A stretch of DNA of 64,000 nucleotides from Rhizobium sp. ICMP 5592 (GCF_009498525.1 NZ_QSNT01000003.1:699977-763976), one strand, 5' to 3'; shown: positions 8,339 to 17,326, counted from the first letter of the stretch. Numbers and translations are program-made. The notes: generated by a model not told the origin, from the sequence alone.

Positions 8339-9979
8339 ATGGCAGCTAAAGAAGTAAAATTCGGCCGCAGCGCCCGCGAGAAGATGCTTCGTGGCGTCGA
8401 CATCCTCGCTGACGCAGTGAAGGTCACGCTCGGCCCGAAGGGTCGTAACGTCGTTATCGACAAGTCCTTCGGCGCGCCGCGCATCACCAAGGACGGCGTC
8501 ACCGTCGCCAAGGAAATCGAACTGGAAGACAAGTTCGAAAATATGGGCGCCCAGATGGTCCGCGAAGTTGCTTCGAAGACCAACGACATCGCCGGCGACG
8601 GCACCACGACCGCAACCGTTCTCGCCCAGGCCATCGTTCGCGAAGGCGCCAAGGCAGTTGCAGCCGGCATGAACCCGATGGACCTGAAGCGCGGCATCGA
8701 TCTCGCCGTTGCTGAAGTCGTCAAGGATCTCCAGGCCAAGGCCAAGAAGATCAACACCTCGGAAGAAGTCGCACAGGTCGGCACGATCTCCGCAAACGGC
8801 GAAAAGCAGATCGGTCTCGATATTGCTGAAGCCATGCAGAAGGTCGGCAATGAAGGCGTCATCACGGTTGAAGAAGCCAAGACCGCCGAAACCGAACTCG
8901 AAGTCGTCGAAGGCATGCAGTTCGACCGTGGCTACCTCAGCCCCTACTTCGTGACCAACCCGGAAAAGATGATCGCCGACCTCGAAGACGCGTTCATCCT
9001 GCTCCACGAGAAGAAGCTCTCGAACCTGCAGGCCATGCTTCCGGTTCTCGAAGCCGTCGTTCAGACCGGCAAGCCGCTCCTCATCATTGCTGAAGACGTC
9101 GAAGGCGAAGCTCTTGCGACCCTCGTCGTCAACAAGCTGCGCGGTGGTCTGAAGATCGCTGCCGTCAAGGCTCCGGGCTTCGGCGATCGCCGCAAGGCCA
9201 TGCTGGAAGACATCGCCATCCTGACGGGCGGCACTGTCATCTCCGAAGACCTCGGCATCAAGCTCGAGTCGGTTACGCTCGACATGCTCGGCCGTTCCAA
9301 GAAGGTTTCGATCTCCAAGGAAAACACCACGATCGTCGACGGCGCTGGCCAGAAGTCCGACATCGAAGGCCGCGTTGCCCAGATCAAGGCTCAGATCGAA
9401 GAAACCACCTCTGACTACGACCGCGAAAAGCTGCAGGAACGTCTTGCCAAGCTCGCTGGCGGCGTTGCCGTTATCCGCGTTGGCGGCTCGACGGAAATCG
9501 AAGTCAAGGAAAAGAAGGACCGCATCGACGACGCTCTGAACGCAACACGCGCTGCTGTTCAGGAAGGCATCGTACCGGGCGGCGGCACGGCTCTGCTGCG
9601 CTCGTCCGTCAAGATCACCGTCAAGGGTGAAAACGACGACCAGGAAGCCGGCGTCAACATCGTTCGTCGCGCTCTGCAGGCTCCTTGCCGCCAGATCGCT
9701 GAAAACGCTGGTGATGAAGCCTCCATCGTTGTCGGCAAGATCCTCGACAAGAACGAAGACAACTTCGGCTACAACGCTCAGACGGGCGTCTACGGCGACA
9801 TGATCGCCATGGGCATCGTCGACCCGGTCAAGGTCGTTCGCACGGCTCTGCAGGACGCAGCTTCGGTTGCTTCGCTGCTGATCACCACCGAAGCCATGAT
9901 CGCCGAGCTGCCGAAGAAGGACGCTCCTGGCGGCATGCCGGGTGGCATGGGCGGCATGGGCGGCATGGACATGATGTAA
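8339..9979 (+). CDS. groEL: GroEL chaperonin
   Basis: Cytoplasmic 546-residue ATP-dependent folding chamber subunit (tetradecamer). Visible hallmarks are the ATP-binding segment TLGPKGRNVVIDKSFGAP, the ATPase motif GDGTTTATVLA, the equatorial-domain signature near AAVEEGIVPGGG (here AAVQEGIVPGGG), and the Gly-Gly-Met C-terminal tail GGMPGGMGGMGGMDMM. Length is typical. AGGAG stands about 9 bases before the ATG. A strong hairpin terminator follows at 10033. Codon use is very biased toward C-ending codons, as expected for a highly expressed gene. Confidence 0.98.
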   Translation: MAAKEVKFGRSAREKMLRGVDILADAVKVTLGPKGRNVVIDKSFGAPRITKDGVTVAKEIELEDKFENMGAQMVREVASKTNDIAGDGTTTATVLAQAIVREGAKAVAAGMNPMDLKRGIDLAVAEVVKDLQAKAKKINTSEEVAQVGTISANGEKQIGLDIAEAMQKVGNEGVITVEEAKTAETELEVVEGMQFDRGYLSPYFVTNPEKMIADLEDAFILLHEKKLSNLQAMLPVLEAVVQTGKPLLIIAEDVEGEALATLVVNKLRGGLKIAAVKAPGFGDRRKAMLEDIAILTGGTVISEDLGIKLESVTLDMLGRSKKVSISKENTTIVDGAGQKSDIEGRVAQIKAQIEETTSDYDREKLQERLAKLAGGVAVIRVGGSTEIEVKEKKDRIDDALNATRAAVQEGIVPGGGTALLRSSVKITVKGENDDQEAGVNIVRRALQAPCRQIAENAGDEASIVVGKILDKNEDNFGYNAQTGVYGDMIAMGIVDPVKVVRTALQDAASVASLLITTEAMIAELPKKDAPGGMPGGMGGMGGMDMM

Positions 9980-10032
9980 TAAGGCCTTAAGCCTTATTGC
10001 GACTGTTCAATCCGGCATCCGGAATTGACGAA

Positions 10033-10057
10033 GGGCGGCTCTCGGGCCGCCCTTTTT
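10033..10057 (+). terminator. rho-independent terminator of groESL
   Basis: GGGCGGC and GCCGCCC form a perfect 7-bp stem with a short loop, followed directly by TTTTT. It lies about 55 bases after the groEL stop. Confidence 0.9.
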
Positions 10058-10411
10058 ATTTGCGCCAACTCAGCTGTGATACTTGCAAGATAAGATTTCA
10101 TACCCGTGGGAATTTACAGAGCTTGCCCCATTGCCGTTTTTGGAAAAGCTCCTATAAATCGCAACGCAGCGATTTGAGTGGGGGTTGCTGACAAAAACAT
10201 GATTTCTACTTGATTTCGGCGCAGGAGGCGCAACCAAGTATAATCGTAACCTTTTTGATAGATAATGCGCCTAGACTTATTACTTAAGTTAACTTGATGA
10301 ACTAAGCTGGCGGTTCGGAAGTACGGCTGCTGCGGATGGGTTTGGCGCGGAGGTGGCTTCGCCAGCCCGCAGTGGTGGCAATATGCGAGGCGCTGCTCCG
10401 ACCGATAGTGC
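10058..10411. other. AT-rich gap between groEL and an unknown gene
   Basis: About 350 bases with visibly lower GC than the flanks. I see no convincing gene in either direction. A short palindrome AAGTTAACTT occurs at 10286-10295 in an AT-rich stretch, which may belong to the promoter of the following gene. Confidence 0.5.
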
Positions 10412-10915
10412 ATGGAATTTCGATTGAAGCGCGCGCAGGGGAACCCGCGCCTCAAGTTGGGGAACATCTTGTTCAAGATTGCCAAAGCCAGCCTTGCCGC
10501 ACCTTTCGCTCCGGGATCCCTGGAATTCGACGGTCATGATCCCGATCTTCTGGCGCAATTCTGCGTCTCCGAAGGCTGGACCGGCGATCTGGCGAGCGGC
10601 ATCATCAAGCTCGGCCAGTGGAGCACCATGCTGCATGGGCTGACCTCATCGGAATGCGGCCTGCTGAGCTTGATGCATTGCTACGACGCCAATGACCGCG
10701 CCCGTATCCTCGACCTGTTCGAGCAGGCGGCGACCGCCTCCTCCAGCTTCTGCTATTCCACGACGGCGCTTGGCGTCGGCGGGCACCGTCAGCCGATCGT
10801 CTGCGTCGGCGAGTCGATCGCCACGGAAGGAAAGCATGCCGGCAGCATGGTGGGCGTCTTCCTGTTCCCCCGCTTCAAGCTGGAACCGGGCAGCCAATTG
10901 GCGACCCGGCAGTAG
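10412..10915 (+). CDS. conserved-looking protein of unknown function, possibly PAS-like
   Basis: Encodes 167 residues without signal peptide or membrane helix. The N-terminus is basic (EFRLKRAQGNPRLKLG). The C-terminal part alternates strands in a way reminiscent of the last strands of a PAS fold (RQPIVCVGESIATE, then SMVGVFLFPRFKLE), but I cannot place it firmly in a family. No good ribosome binding site stands before the ATG at 10412, so the true start could be internal. It is a single-gene unit between the groESL terminator and a GST gene on the other strand. Function unknown. Confidence 0.6.
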   Translation: MEFRLKRAQGNPRLKLGNILFKIAKASLAAPFAPGSLEFDGHDPDLLAQFCVSEGWTGDLASGIIKLGQWSTMLHGLTSSECGLLSLMHCYDANDRARILDLFEQAATASSSFCYSTTALGVGGHRQPIVCVGESIATEGKHAGSMVGVFLFPRFKLEPGSQLATRQ

Positions 10916-10931
10916 GGGGGCCTGGACGCAA

Positions 10932-10957
10932 AAGGCCGATCCTATCGGACCGGCCTT
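10932..10957. terminator. hairpin between convergent genes, possible terminator
   Basis: AAGGCCG and CGGCCTT form a 7-bp stem between the unknown gene and the convergent GST gene. There is no clear T run, so function as a terminator for either side is uncertain. Confidence 0.45.
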
Positions 10958-10982
10958 CGATCTCGCGCAGACAAGATCAATA

Positions 10983-11690
10983 TCAATCCCGCTTCGGAAT
11001 ATTCAGCCCGCGCTGGCTGGCCGGGCGGGCAGTCGCACGTTCGACCCAGTTCATGACCGACGGGAAGCTTGCTAGCTCAAGAACCTCGCGGCCGCCATAG
11101 AAGACATCGACGCCGCGAACCCAGGGGAAGGTGGTGATGTCGGCGATGGTGTATTCGTCGCCCATGATCCACTGGCGACCCTTCAGGCGGTCTTCCAGGA
11201 CGCTAAGCAGACGCTTGGCCTCATCGCGATAGCGCTCCACCGGATAGGAATTGTTGGCGACCTTGTCGGCGGCGAATTTGAAGAAGTGACCGAACTGGCC
11301 GAACATCGGGCCGATGCCGCCCATCTGGAAGAAGACCCATTGCAGCACTTCATAGCGCCCGGCCACGTCCTTGGGCATGAGCCTGCCGGTCTTTTCGGCG
11401 AGATAGACGAGGATGGCGCCGGATTCGAACAGGCCGATCGGCTTGCCGCCGGGACCGTTGGGATCGATGATCGCCGGAATGCGGCCGTTCGGGTTCAACG
11501 AGATGAATTCCGGCGATTTCTGGTCGTTGGTGCCGAAGGACACCAGATGCGGCTCATAGGGGAGCTCGAGTTCCTCGAGCGCGATCGAAACCTTGGCGCC
11601 GTTCGGCGTCGGCAGCGAATAGAGCTGGATGATGTCGGGATTGCTGGCGGGCCAGCGCTTGGTGATCGGAAATGAGGACAGATCGGCCAT
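10983..11690 (-). CDS. glutathione S-transferase family protein, YghU/YfcG type
   Basis: Cytoplasmic 235-residue thioredoxin-fold enzyme. The N-terminal GST domain begins with IIQLYSLPTPNGAKVSIALE, the sequence style of the YfcG/YghU (nu-class) disulfide-bond oxidoreductases, and has the glutathione-contacting FESGAILVYLAEKTGR motif. The C-terminal helical domain contains QWIMGDEYTIADITTFPWV. Members reduce disulfides or organic peroxides with glutathione; the substrate here is unknown. It is transcribed alone, convergent with the gene at 10412 and divergent from DoxX. Confidence 0.88.
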   Translation of the reverse strand: MADLSSFPITKRWPASNPDIIQLYSLPTPNGAKVSIALEELELPYEPHLVSFGTNDQKSPEFISLNPNGRIPAIIDPNGPGGKPIGLFESGAILVYLAEKTGRLMPKDVAGRYEVLQWVFFQMGGIGPMFGQFGHFFKFAADKVANNSYPVERYRDEAKRLLSVLEDRLKGRQWIMGDEYTIADITTFPWVRGVDVFYGGREVLELASFPSVMNWVERATARPASQRGLNIPKRD

Positions 11691-11904
11691 GAGGGTTTCC
11701 TTCCGAAAATTATGATTTGGCAGTGAATTCGCGCCACCATAACCGATAGCGCGTGGATGGGAAGAGTGATCGAGGAGAGGTATTGTTCAATAATAGTGAA
11801 CTAATCGTGCGCAGTTGTTTATCTTTCCAACTACACCGAAATCGCGAATAGATGGTTCCAGAAATCGTCACTCACAGTGCCGATCACCCTTACTGGAGAC
11901 CGTC

Positions 11905-12348
11905 ATGTCCAACACCAACAACATCATCATCCTCGTGGCGCGCATCCTGCTCGCCTTCATGTTCATCTTCGCCGGCTTCGGCAAGCTGACCGATCCGGCA
12001 AGCACCGCCGGCATGATCGCCGGTGCCGGCATGCCCGCCGCAACGCTTCTCACCTATCTCGCCGGCGCCTTCGAATTCGTCACCGGCGTCTGCGTTCTCC
12101 TCGGCTTCCAGATCCGCATCGTCGGCTGGCTGCTCGCCGCCTTCTGCATCTTCACCGGCATCGTCTTCCACCTGCCGACCGTCAACGTTCCGGATTTCCC
12201 GGCCGCCGCCAATGGCTGGATCAACGGCCTGAACTTCGTCAACTTCCTGAAGAACGTCACGCTGGCCGGCGCCTACATCATGCTCGCCACCAACGGCCCG
12301 GGCGTCTACTCGCTCGACGCACGCCGCGGCGCTTACGCTACAGCCTGA
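11905..12348 (+). CDS. DoxX family membrane protein
   Basis: Inner-membrane protein of 147 residues with four hydrophobic helices. The N-terminus has the DoxX motif RILLAFMFIFAGFGKLTDP. The last helix precedes LATNGPGVYSLDARR, also typical. DoxX proteins are linked to redox or thiosulfate metabolism and stress, but the role of most is undefined. The start at 11905 was chosen because GGAG precedes it. An upstream in-frame extension of 30 residues is not hydrophobic and lacks a binding site. A strong terminator follows. Confidence 0.85.
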   Translation: MSNTNNIIILVARILLAFMFIFAGFGKLTDPASTAGMIAGAGMPAATLLTYLAGAFEFVTGVCVLLGFQIRIVGWLLAAFCIFTGIVFHLPTVNVPDFPAAANGWINGLNFVNFLKNVTLAGAYIMLATNGPGVYSLDARRGAYATA

Positions 12349-12371
12349 TCGCTCAGAGCTTCCCAAGCATG

Positions 12372-12402
12372 AAAAGCCCGCCGTTTCCACGGCGGGCTTT
12401 TT
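12372..12402. terminator. bidirectional rho-independent terminator
   Basis: AAAAGCCCGCCG and CGGCGGGCTTTTT form a 12-bp stem with a 6-base loop, with T runs on both strands. It can serve doxX on the plus strand and hisG on the minus strand, whose stop lies at 12426. Confidence 0.9.
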
Positions 12403-12425
12403 CGTATGAATAAATCGGCGAAAGG

Positions 12426-13121
12426 TTAAAGAGCGGCGCGTACTGCTGCAATGATCCGCTGGACCATGGGATCACCCTCGTGGCTCTCCTTGCGCGCACG
12501 CACAAGGCAGGCCTCCGAGCGCAGGATGGTGCCGTCGGAGAGGATCTTCAGATGGTTCGCCTTCAGCGTCGAACCGGTGGAGGTGATATCGACGATGATA
12601 TCGGCCGAGCCGGAGGCCGGCGCACCTTCGGTCGCCCCCAGGCTTTCGACAATGCGATAGAGCTGGATGCCATGCTGGCTGGAGAAGAACTGCTGCGTCA
12701 GCCGCCAGTATTTGGTGGCGACTGTCAGCCTGCGGCCATGGCGGGCGCGGAAATCTGCGGCGACGTCGCCGAGATCGGCCATGGTATCGACATCGAGCCA
12801 GATATCCGGCACGGCAACCACGACATCGGCATGGCCGAAGCCGAGGCGGGCGCAGAACTCGACGCGCCGGTCGGCATCCGCCAGGCCTTCGCGCACCAAA
12901 TCCTCGCCGGTAACGCCGAAATCGACACTGCCATTGCCGATCTCGCGCGAGATTTCCGAGGCCGACAGGAACGCCACTTCGACATCGTCCCAGCCTTCGA
13001 CACGGCCGCGATAGGAGCGGTCATTACCGACGGCGACGATGGGCATGCCGGCGCGTTCGAAGATCGCGGAACAATCGTCCTTCATCCGGCCCTTGGAGGG
13101 AAGCGCAATGGTGATGGTCAT
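12426..13121 (-). CDS. hisG: ATP phosphoribosyltransferase catalytic subunit, short form
   Basis: Catalyses the first step of histidine synthesis, joining ATP and PRPP. The 231-residue length is that of the short HisG_S form, which lacks the C-terminal regulatory domain and needs HisZ. Visible features are MTITIALPSKGRM, the SASEISREIGNGSVDFGVTGEDL stretch in two parts, and the PRPP-binding DIIVDITSTGSTLKANHL region. The start overlaps the hisZ stop by one base (TGATG). It is the last gene of hisS-hisZ-hisG and ends at the bidirectional terminator. Confidence 0.96.
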   Translation of the reverse strand: MTITIALPSKGRMKDDCSAIFERAGMPIVAVGNDRSYRGRVEGWDDVEVAFLSASEISREIGNGSVDFGVTGEDLVREGLADADRRVEFCARLGFGHADVVVAVPDIWLDVDTMADLGDVAADFRARHGRRLTVATKYWRLTQQFFSSQHGIQLYRIVESLGATEGAPASGSADIIVDITSTGSTLKANHLKILSDGTILRSEACLVRARKESHEGDPMVQRIIAAVRAAL

Positions 13122-14239
13122 CAGGCCGCCCTCGCGGTTTCGATCCGGTCGAGCCAGAGCGCGAAGCCGACAGCCGGAATATGATCTTTTGCGCCAAGCA
13201 GCGTCAGCAGCCGGTCAAAACGACCGCCGCCGGCGAGTACTGCCGCCGTTCCTTCCACCGTCACCTCGAAAACGAGGCCGGTATAGTAATCGAGCGGACG
13301 GCCGAAGGCGGCGCGATAGTCGATAAGCGCGGCATCGACGCCGGCATTGGCAAGGGCGGCGACACGGGCGTCGAAGCGCTCCAGGGCGTTGCCAAGCTTG
13401 ATCCCCGCCGCATCGGCAAAGCCGGCCAGCGCCGAGGAGGCATCGGCAAGCGGCACGCTCAGCGACAGGAATTCTTCCAGCACGCGGAAGGCTTCGTCAT
13501 CGAGATGAGTTTCCGACAAGACCAGCTTTTCGCGCAGACGGCGGGCGATCTCCATCGGCGAGCGGCTGGCATTGGTGGAATAGCCGGTCGCCTGCATGGT
13601 GCTGTCGATGTGCATGACCAACCCCTGCTCGTCACCGCGCGTCAGGAAATCGAGCGCATGTGGATCGAGCCCGGTGACCGGCTGCGGGCTTGCAAGCCGC
13701 GCCAGCAGGGTTTCGAGCTGCATCATGTTGCCGAAAGCATGGATCAGCCGCTTCTGCCAGCCGGACGGCAGGCCAAGCGCCTGGACGACGGCTTCGAAGA
13801 CAGCCTGATCGCCCAGCGTCACCGACAGCGCCTTTCCGGGCACTAAACGATTCAGAATGGCGATGGCATCGCCAACGGCGCGGGCATCGGCGCTGGCGAT
13901 ATCGCGATCGCCGAGATCCTCGATCCCCGCCTGATAAAATTCATGGCCGCCTTCGCGGCGCTGGCGAAAGATCTCGCCGAGATAGGAATAGCGTTTCGGC
14001 GTGCCGGTGGCGGTTTCGATGTGCTGCAGGCAGACGGGAATGGTGAATTCCGGACGCAGGCAGAGGCTGGCGCCGGTCTCGCTCTCGGTCATGAAGATGC
14101 GGCGGCGAAGATCCTCGCCTGCCATGTCGAGAAACGGCTCGGCCGGCTGGATGATCGGCGTGTCGACCCGATCCGTCCTGCGGGCGGCAAATTCGGCAAT
14201 GAGATCATCTGCGAAATCGGGAAGATTGATCAGCGGCAT
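13121..14239 (-). CDS. hisZ: ATP phosphoribosyltransferase regulatory subunit
   Basis: A histidyl-tRNA synthetase-like protein of 372 residues that lacks tRNA charging activity and forms the regulatory half of the short-form HisG complex. The HisRS-type class II motifs are degenerate but recognisable: LCLRPEFTIPVCLQHI for motif 2 and AVLAGGGRFDRLLTLLG for motif 3. No anticodon-binding domain is present after this, as expected for HisZ. It directly follows hisS with no gap and overlaps hisG by one base. Confidence 0.94.
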   Translation of the reverse strand: MPLINLPDFADDLIAEFAARRTDRVDTPIIQPAEPFLDMAGEDLRRRIFMTESETGASLCLRPEFTIPVCLQHIETATGTPKRYSYLGEIFRQRREGGHEFYQAGIEDLGDRDIASADARAVGDAIAILNRLVPGKALSVTLGDQAVFEAVVQALGLPSGWQKRLIHAFGNMMQLETLLARLASPQPVTGLDPHALDFLTRGDEQGLVMHIDSTMQATGYSTNASRSPMEIARRLREKLVLSETHLDDEAFRVLEEFLSLSVPLADASSALAGFADAAGIKLGNALERFDARVAALANAGVDAALIDYRAAFGRPLDYYTGLVFEVTVEGTAAVLAGGGRFDRLLTLLGAKDHIPAVGFALWLDRIETARAA

Positions 14240-15754
14240 TTATCCCGCCCTCTTGCGATCTTCCGCCTGCGCCGCCAAAATCGCCTGCACCTTGGCGACC
14301 AGATCGGCCTCCGGCACGGTCTCCTGCGCAACGCGGGCTTCGCGCCAGCTGGCATTGTCCTCGATCTCGCCGGAGAGCCGCTTGCCTTCGATCAGGTCCT
14401 TGAGCTGCACGACGCCTTGCGCGCGCTCGTCGCCACCCTGGATGATGGCGACCGGGCAGCCGCGGCGGTCGGCATATTTCAGCTGGTTGCCGAACTTCTT
14501 CCAGTTGCCCTGGAACATCTCGGCACGAATGCCGGCGGCGCGCAGCTGCTGCGTAAAGCGCTGGTAGCGGCCCATGGCCTCGACATCACCGTCCATGACG
14601 GTGACGAGCACGGGTTCGATCACCTCGTCCTGGCCGAGCTTGCCGAGATTCTTCAGTGCCGTCATCAGACGCGACACGCCGATGGAGAAGCCCGTCGCCG
14701 GAACCGGCTGGCCCATGAAGCGCGAAACGAGCCCGTCATAACGGCCGCCGCCACCGACCGAGCCGAAGACGACCTTTTCGCCCTTTTCGTTGGTGACGTC
14801 GAACTGTAGCTCGGCCTCATAGACCGGGCCGGTATAATATTCGAGGCCGCGAACGACGGAAGGATCGATCTTGATGCGGTCAGACTGATAGCCGGCGCTG
14901 GTGACGAGGCTGCCGATGAAATTCAATTCCTCGACGCCTTCGCTGCCTTTGGAGGTGCCGGCAACCAGCTCCGCGAGCTGGGCGGCACTTTCGGCATAAT
15001 CCTTGATGTCGACGAAGAAGAGCACCTTGTCGACCTGCTCCGAATTCAGCCCGGCACCCTTGGTAAAATCGCCGGACTCATCCTTGCGGCCGGGACCGAG
15101 CAGCAATGCAACGCCTTCAGGGCCGAACTTGTCGAGCTTGTCGATGGCGCGCAGCACGTTCAGCCGCTGGCCGGACTGGTCGTCGCCGCCGAGACCGATG
15201 GCTTCGAGAACGCCATCCAGAACCTTACGGTTGTTGACGCGGACAACATAATCGCCGCGCTTGATGCCGAGCGCTTCCAGCGTGTCGGCCATCATCATGC
15301 ACATTTCGGCGTCCGCCTGCACACCGGGCGCACCGACCGTATCGGCGTCGAACTGCATGAACTGGCGGAAACGACCCGGACCCGGCTTCTCGTTGCGGAA
15401 GACATAGCCGGCGCGGTAGGTGCGGTAGGGCAGCTGGATCTCGTTGAAATTCTCCGCGACATGACGGGCGAGCGGCGCCGTCAGGTCATAGCGCAGCGAC
15501 ATCCACTGCTCGTCATCATCCTGCAACGAGAACACGCCCTCGTTCGGACGATCGCTGTCAGGCAAGAACTTGCCCAGCGCATCGGTATATTCGAACAGCG
15601 GCGTTTCGACGGGATCGAAGCCATAATGCTCATAGACAGCCCGGATCTTTGCGGTCATCTCGTTGACGGCGCGAATATCGCTCGCCGAACGATCGACAAA
15701 GCCACGCGGCAGGCGGGCCTTGAGCTTTTGCGGTTTCTTCTGTTTGTCGCTCAT
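14240..15754 (-). CDS. hisS: histidyl-tRNA synthetase
   Basis: Class II aminoacyl-tRNA synthetase of 504 residues that charges tRNA-His. Family features are ARLPRGFVDR near the start, motif 2 in RAGYVFRNEKPGPGRFRQF, the histidine-specific GLEYYTGPVYEAELQFDV segment, motif 3 in GGRYDGLVSRFMG, and a C-terminal anticodon-binding domain (about 395-490). It leads the hisS-hisZ-hisG operon, so translation capacity and histidine synthesis are linked. A divergent RNA ligase-like gene starts about 130 bases away. No leader peptide or T-box is visible. Confidence 0.96.
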   Translation of the reverse strand: MSDKQKKPQKLKARLPRGFVDRSASDIRAVNEMTAKIRAVYEHYGFDPVETPLFEYTDALGKFLPDSDRPNEGVFSLQDDDEQWMSLRYDLTAPLARHVAENFNEIQLPYRTYRAGYVFRNEKPGPGRFRQFMQFDADTVGAPGVQADAEMCMMMADTLEALGIKRGDYVVRVNNRKVLDGVLEAIGLGGDDQSGQRLNVLRAIDKLDKFGPEGVALLLGPGRKDESGDFTKGAGLNSEQVDKVLFFVDIKDYAESAAQLAELVAGTSKGSEGVEELNFIGSLVTSAGYQSDRIKIDPSVVRGLEYYTGPVYEAELQFDVTNEKGEKVVFGSVGGGGRYDGLVSRFMGQPVPATGFSIGVSRLMTALKNLGKLGQDEVIEPVLVTVMDGDVEAMGRYQRFTQQLRAAGIRAEMFQGNWKKFGNQLKYADRRGCPVAIIQGGDERAQGVVQLKDLIEGKRLSGEIEDNASWREARVAQETVPEADLVAKVQAILAAQAEDRKRAG

Positions 15755-15881
15755 TTGTTGGATAATCCGGTACGGGAACAGTGGCGGTTAACTAGCGGAT
15801 TGGGCGAGATGCGGCAAGGATTGTTGTATGTTGTCGGTCGACAAAACCAACAGAAGTCGAAGATCAGGAATAGATAAAGCC

Positions 15882-16409
15882 ATGGCCTATGCAATCAGTC
15901 TGAAATGCCCGAACGATACCGCGACACCCGTTCTCGATCTCTGGCGCGAGGCCAGCCACTTCGAAACCGCTCCATCGATGCAGGCTTTGAATTACCCGCC
16001 GCATCTGACGCTTGCCATTTATGGAGACATCACACCGGAACGGCCTCTTGAGGTCGTGCGAAAGGTCTTTCGCGACACTCCGTCGATCTCGGTGGAATTT
16101 TCAGGCATCCACGATTTCCCAAATGAAACGCTGGTGCTTTGGGCACGCCCGGTCGACGACAGCGCCTTGCGCCGCATGCACCAGGCCATTCATCGGGAGA
16201 TCGATCCGATGCTGTGTCATGAGCATTATCGCCCCAGCCATTGGCAACCGCATTGCACGATCGCCATGAATATTCCGAAGGAGGCGGCAGCCGCGGCGCT
16301 CAGATGGGCGGCTGAAACAACGGCACAATTCACCGTAACGTTCGATGCTGTCGATTGCCTCAAATTTCCCCCTGTCGAAATTATCGAAGAGGTCAAATTA
16401 TGGCCTTGA
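15882..16409 (+). CDS. 2'-5' RNA ligase / 2H phosphoesterase superfamily protein
   Basis: Predicted cytoplasmic protein of 175 residues. Two HxT/S-type catalytic motifs of the 2H phosphoesterase fold are visible, HLTLA near residue 46 and HCTIA near residue 126, in the usual two-lobed spacing. It is shorter and more divergent than ThpR-type ligases, so it is better called a 2H phosphoesterase of unknown substrate (RNA 2',3'-cyclic phosphate or similar). The start at 15882 (MAYAISLKCP) is favoured over an upstream in-frame ATG because AGGA precedes it. Confidence 0.78.
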   Translation: MAYAISLKCPNDTATPVLDLWREASHFETAPSMQALNYPPHLTLAIYGDITPERPLEVVRKVFRDTPSISVEFSGIHDFPNETLVLWARPVDDSALRRMHQAIHREIDPMLCHEHYRPSHWQPHCTIAMNIPKEAAAAALRWAAETTAQFTVTFDAVDCLKFPPVEIIEEVKLWP

Positions 16410-16430
16410 TGTCTCACCAGGATCGCCCCA

Positions 16431-16463
16431 GTGCAATTTGCACTTGCCTTTCACAGGCATGCA
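16431..16463. promoter_or_regulatory. nested inverted repeats before the metal-binding gene pair
   Basis: GTGCAA-T-TTGCAC (16431-16443) is a perfect inverted repeat. Just after it, TGCCT-TTCAC-AGGCA (16445-16459) forms a second one. The outer GTGCA and TGCAC also pair. The site is 15-45 bases before the Met/His/Cys-rich gene, a good place for a metal-responsive operator, but I cannot match it to a known consensus. Confidence 0.4.
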
Positions 16464-16477
16464 CTTAGGGTTTGCCC

Positions 16478-16861
16478 ATGCGCTTTTTCGCCACTCTGAC
16501 AATGCTGATTGCCTGGCTGATCTACGGTGCCATGCCCGCACTGGCAAATTGCCCTGTCTGCAATTCCGATATGGCGATGCCGGTTGCTGTCGACATGACC
16601 ATGGGTGACGCGATGGCGGGCATGGATCATGGTTCGATGGCCATGCATGCCAATAACGTGATCCCCGAGAAGAAACCGGACAATCCCTGCGCCGGCGGCA
16701 TGGCGCATGTGCCGTCCTGTGCGGCCTGCCTTGCCGTTGCGCCTTCGCTGACGCTGGATGACGGCCGTGTGCTGGGCTTCTCCTATCCGGCGCCTACGCA
16801 TGGTCAACGGCTTGCCGATTCCCGTCCCGCACCGACAGCGCCCCCTCCCCGTTTCGCCTGA
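16478..16861 (+). CDS. exported Met/His/Cys-rich protein, putative metal-binding
   Basis: Encodes 127 residues. An N-terminal signal peptide (RFFATLTMLIAWLIYGAMPALA) is followed by NCPVCNSDMAM, so the mature protein begins near a CxxC motif. Methionines and histidines are dense at about residues 30-60 (MTMGDAMAGMDHGSMAMHAN), and a further C-x2-C occurs in SCAACLA. The C-terminal third is proline-rich and polar. Such composition is typical of periplasmic copper-handling proteins, and a DUF305 protein follows 80 bases later. I do not recognise a named family; a copper role is inference. Confidence 0.7.
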   Translation: MRFFATLTMLIAWLIYGAMPALANCPVCNSDMAMPVAVDMTMGDAMAGMDHGSMAMHANNVIPEKKPDNPCAGGMAHVPSCAACLAVAPSLTLDDGRVLGFSYPAPTHGQRLADSRPAPTAPPPRFA

Positions 16862-16941
16862 TACGCATCTGACTTCATCCCACTTGCGAAGCGACCCTTC
16901 GCCAGAAACTCAGATACCGTTGCGAAACGGAAGGAACTCAT

Positions 16942-17310
16942 ATGTCTATTTCCAAATCCATCATCCTCGCCGGCGCGCTTGCGCTCGCCTTCTCCCTCCC
17001 CGCCTTTGCCGAAGACATGCACAACATGGATATGAGCAAGCCGATGGGGGACCAGGGCGCGTCCAGCAAGGCGTTCAACGATGCCATGGGTAAGATGCAC
17101 AAGGATATGATGATCACCTATAGCGGCGACGCCGACGCGGATTTCGTCCGTGGCATGATCCCGCATCATCAGGGCGCCATCGACATGGCCAAGATCGAGC
17201 TCAAATATGGCAAGGACCCGGAACTGCGCAAGCTGGCGGAAAACGTCATCAAGGCGCAGGAAGCCGAAATCAAGGGCATGAATGCCTGGCTGAAGAAGCA
17301 CGGCAAATAG
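16942..17310 (+). CDS. DUF305 (CopM-like) periplasmic protein
   Basis: A 122-residue exported protein with signal peptide ISKSIILAGALALAFSLPAFA. The mature part has the DUF305 features MHKDMMITYSGDADADFVRGM and IPHHQGAIDMAKIEL, then an amphipathic helix with the lysine-rich end KGMNAWLKKHGK. DUF305 proteins such as cyanobacterial CopM bind copper through His/Met residues (here HNMDMSK and PHHQGA). AAGGAA precedes the ATG. It is probably co-transcribed with the Met/His/Cys-rich gene before it, and a hairpin follows. Confidence 0.88.
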   Translation: MSISKSIILAGALALAFSLPAFAEDMHNMDMSKPMGDQGASSKAFNDAMGKMHKDMMITYSGDADADFVRGMIPHHQGAIDMAKIELKYGKDPELRKLAENVIKAQEAEIKGMNAWLKKHGK

Positions 17311-17326
17311 ACCGGATCGAAGCAGA

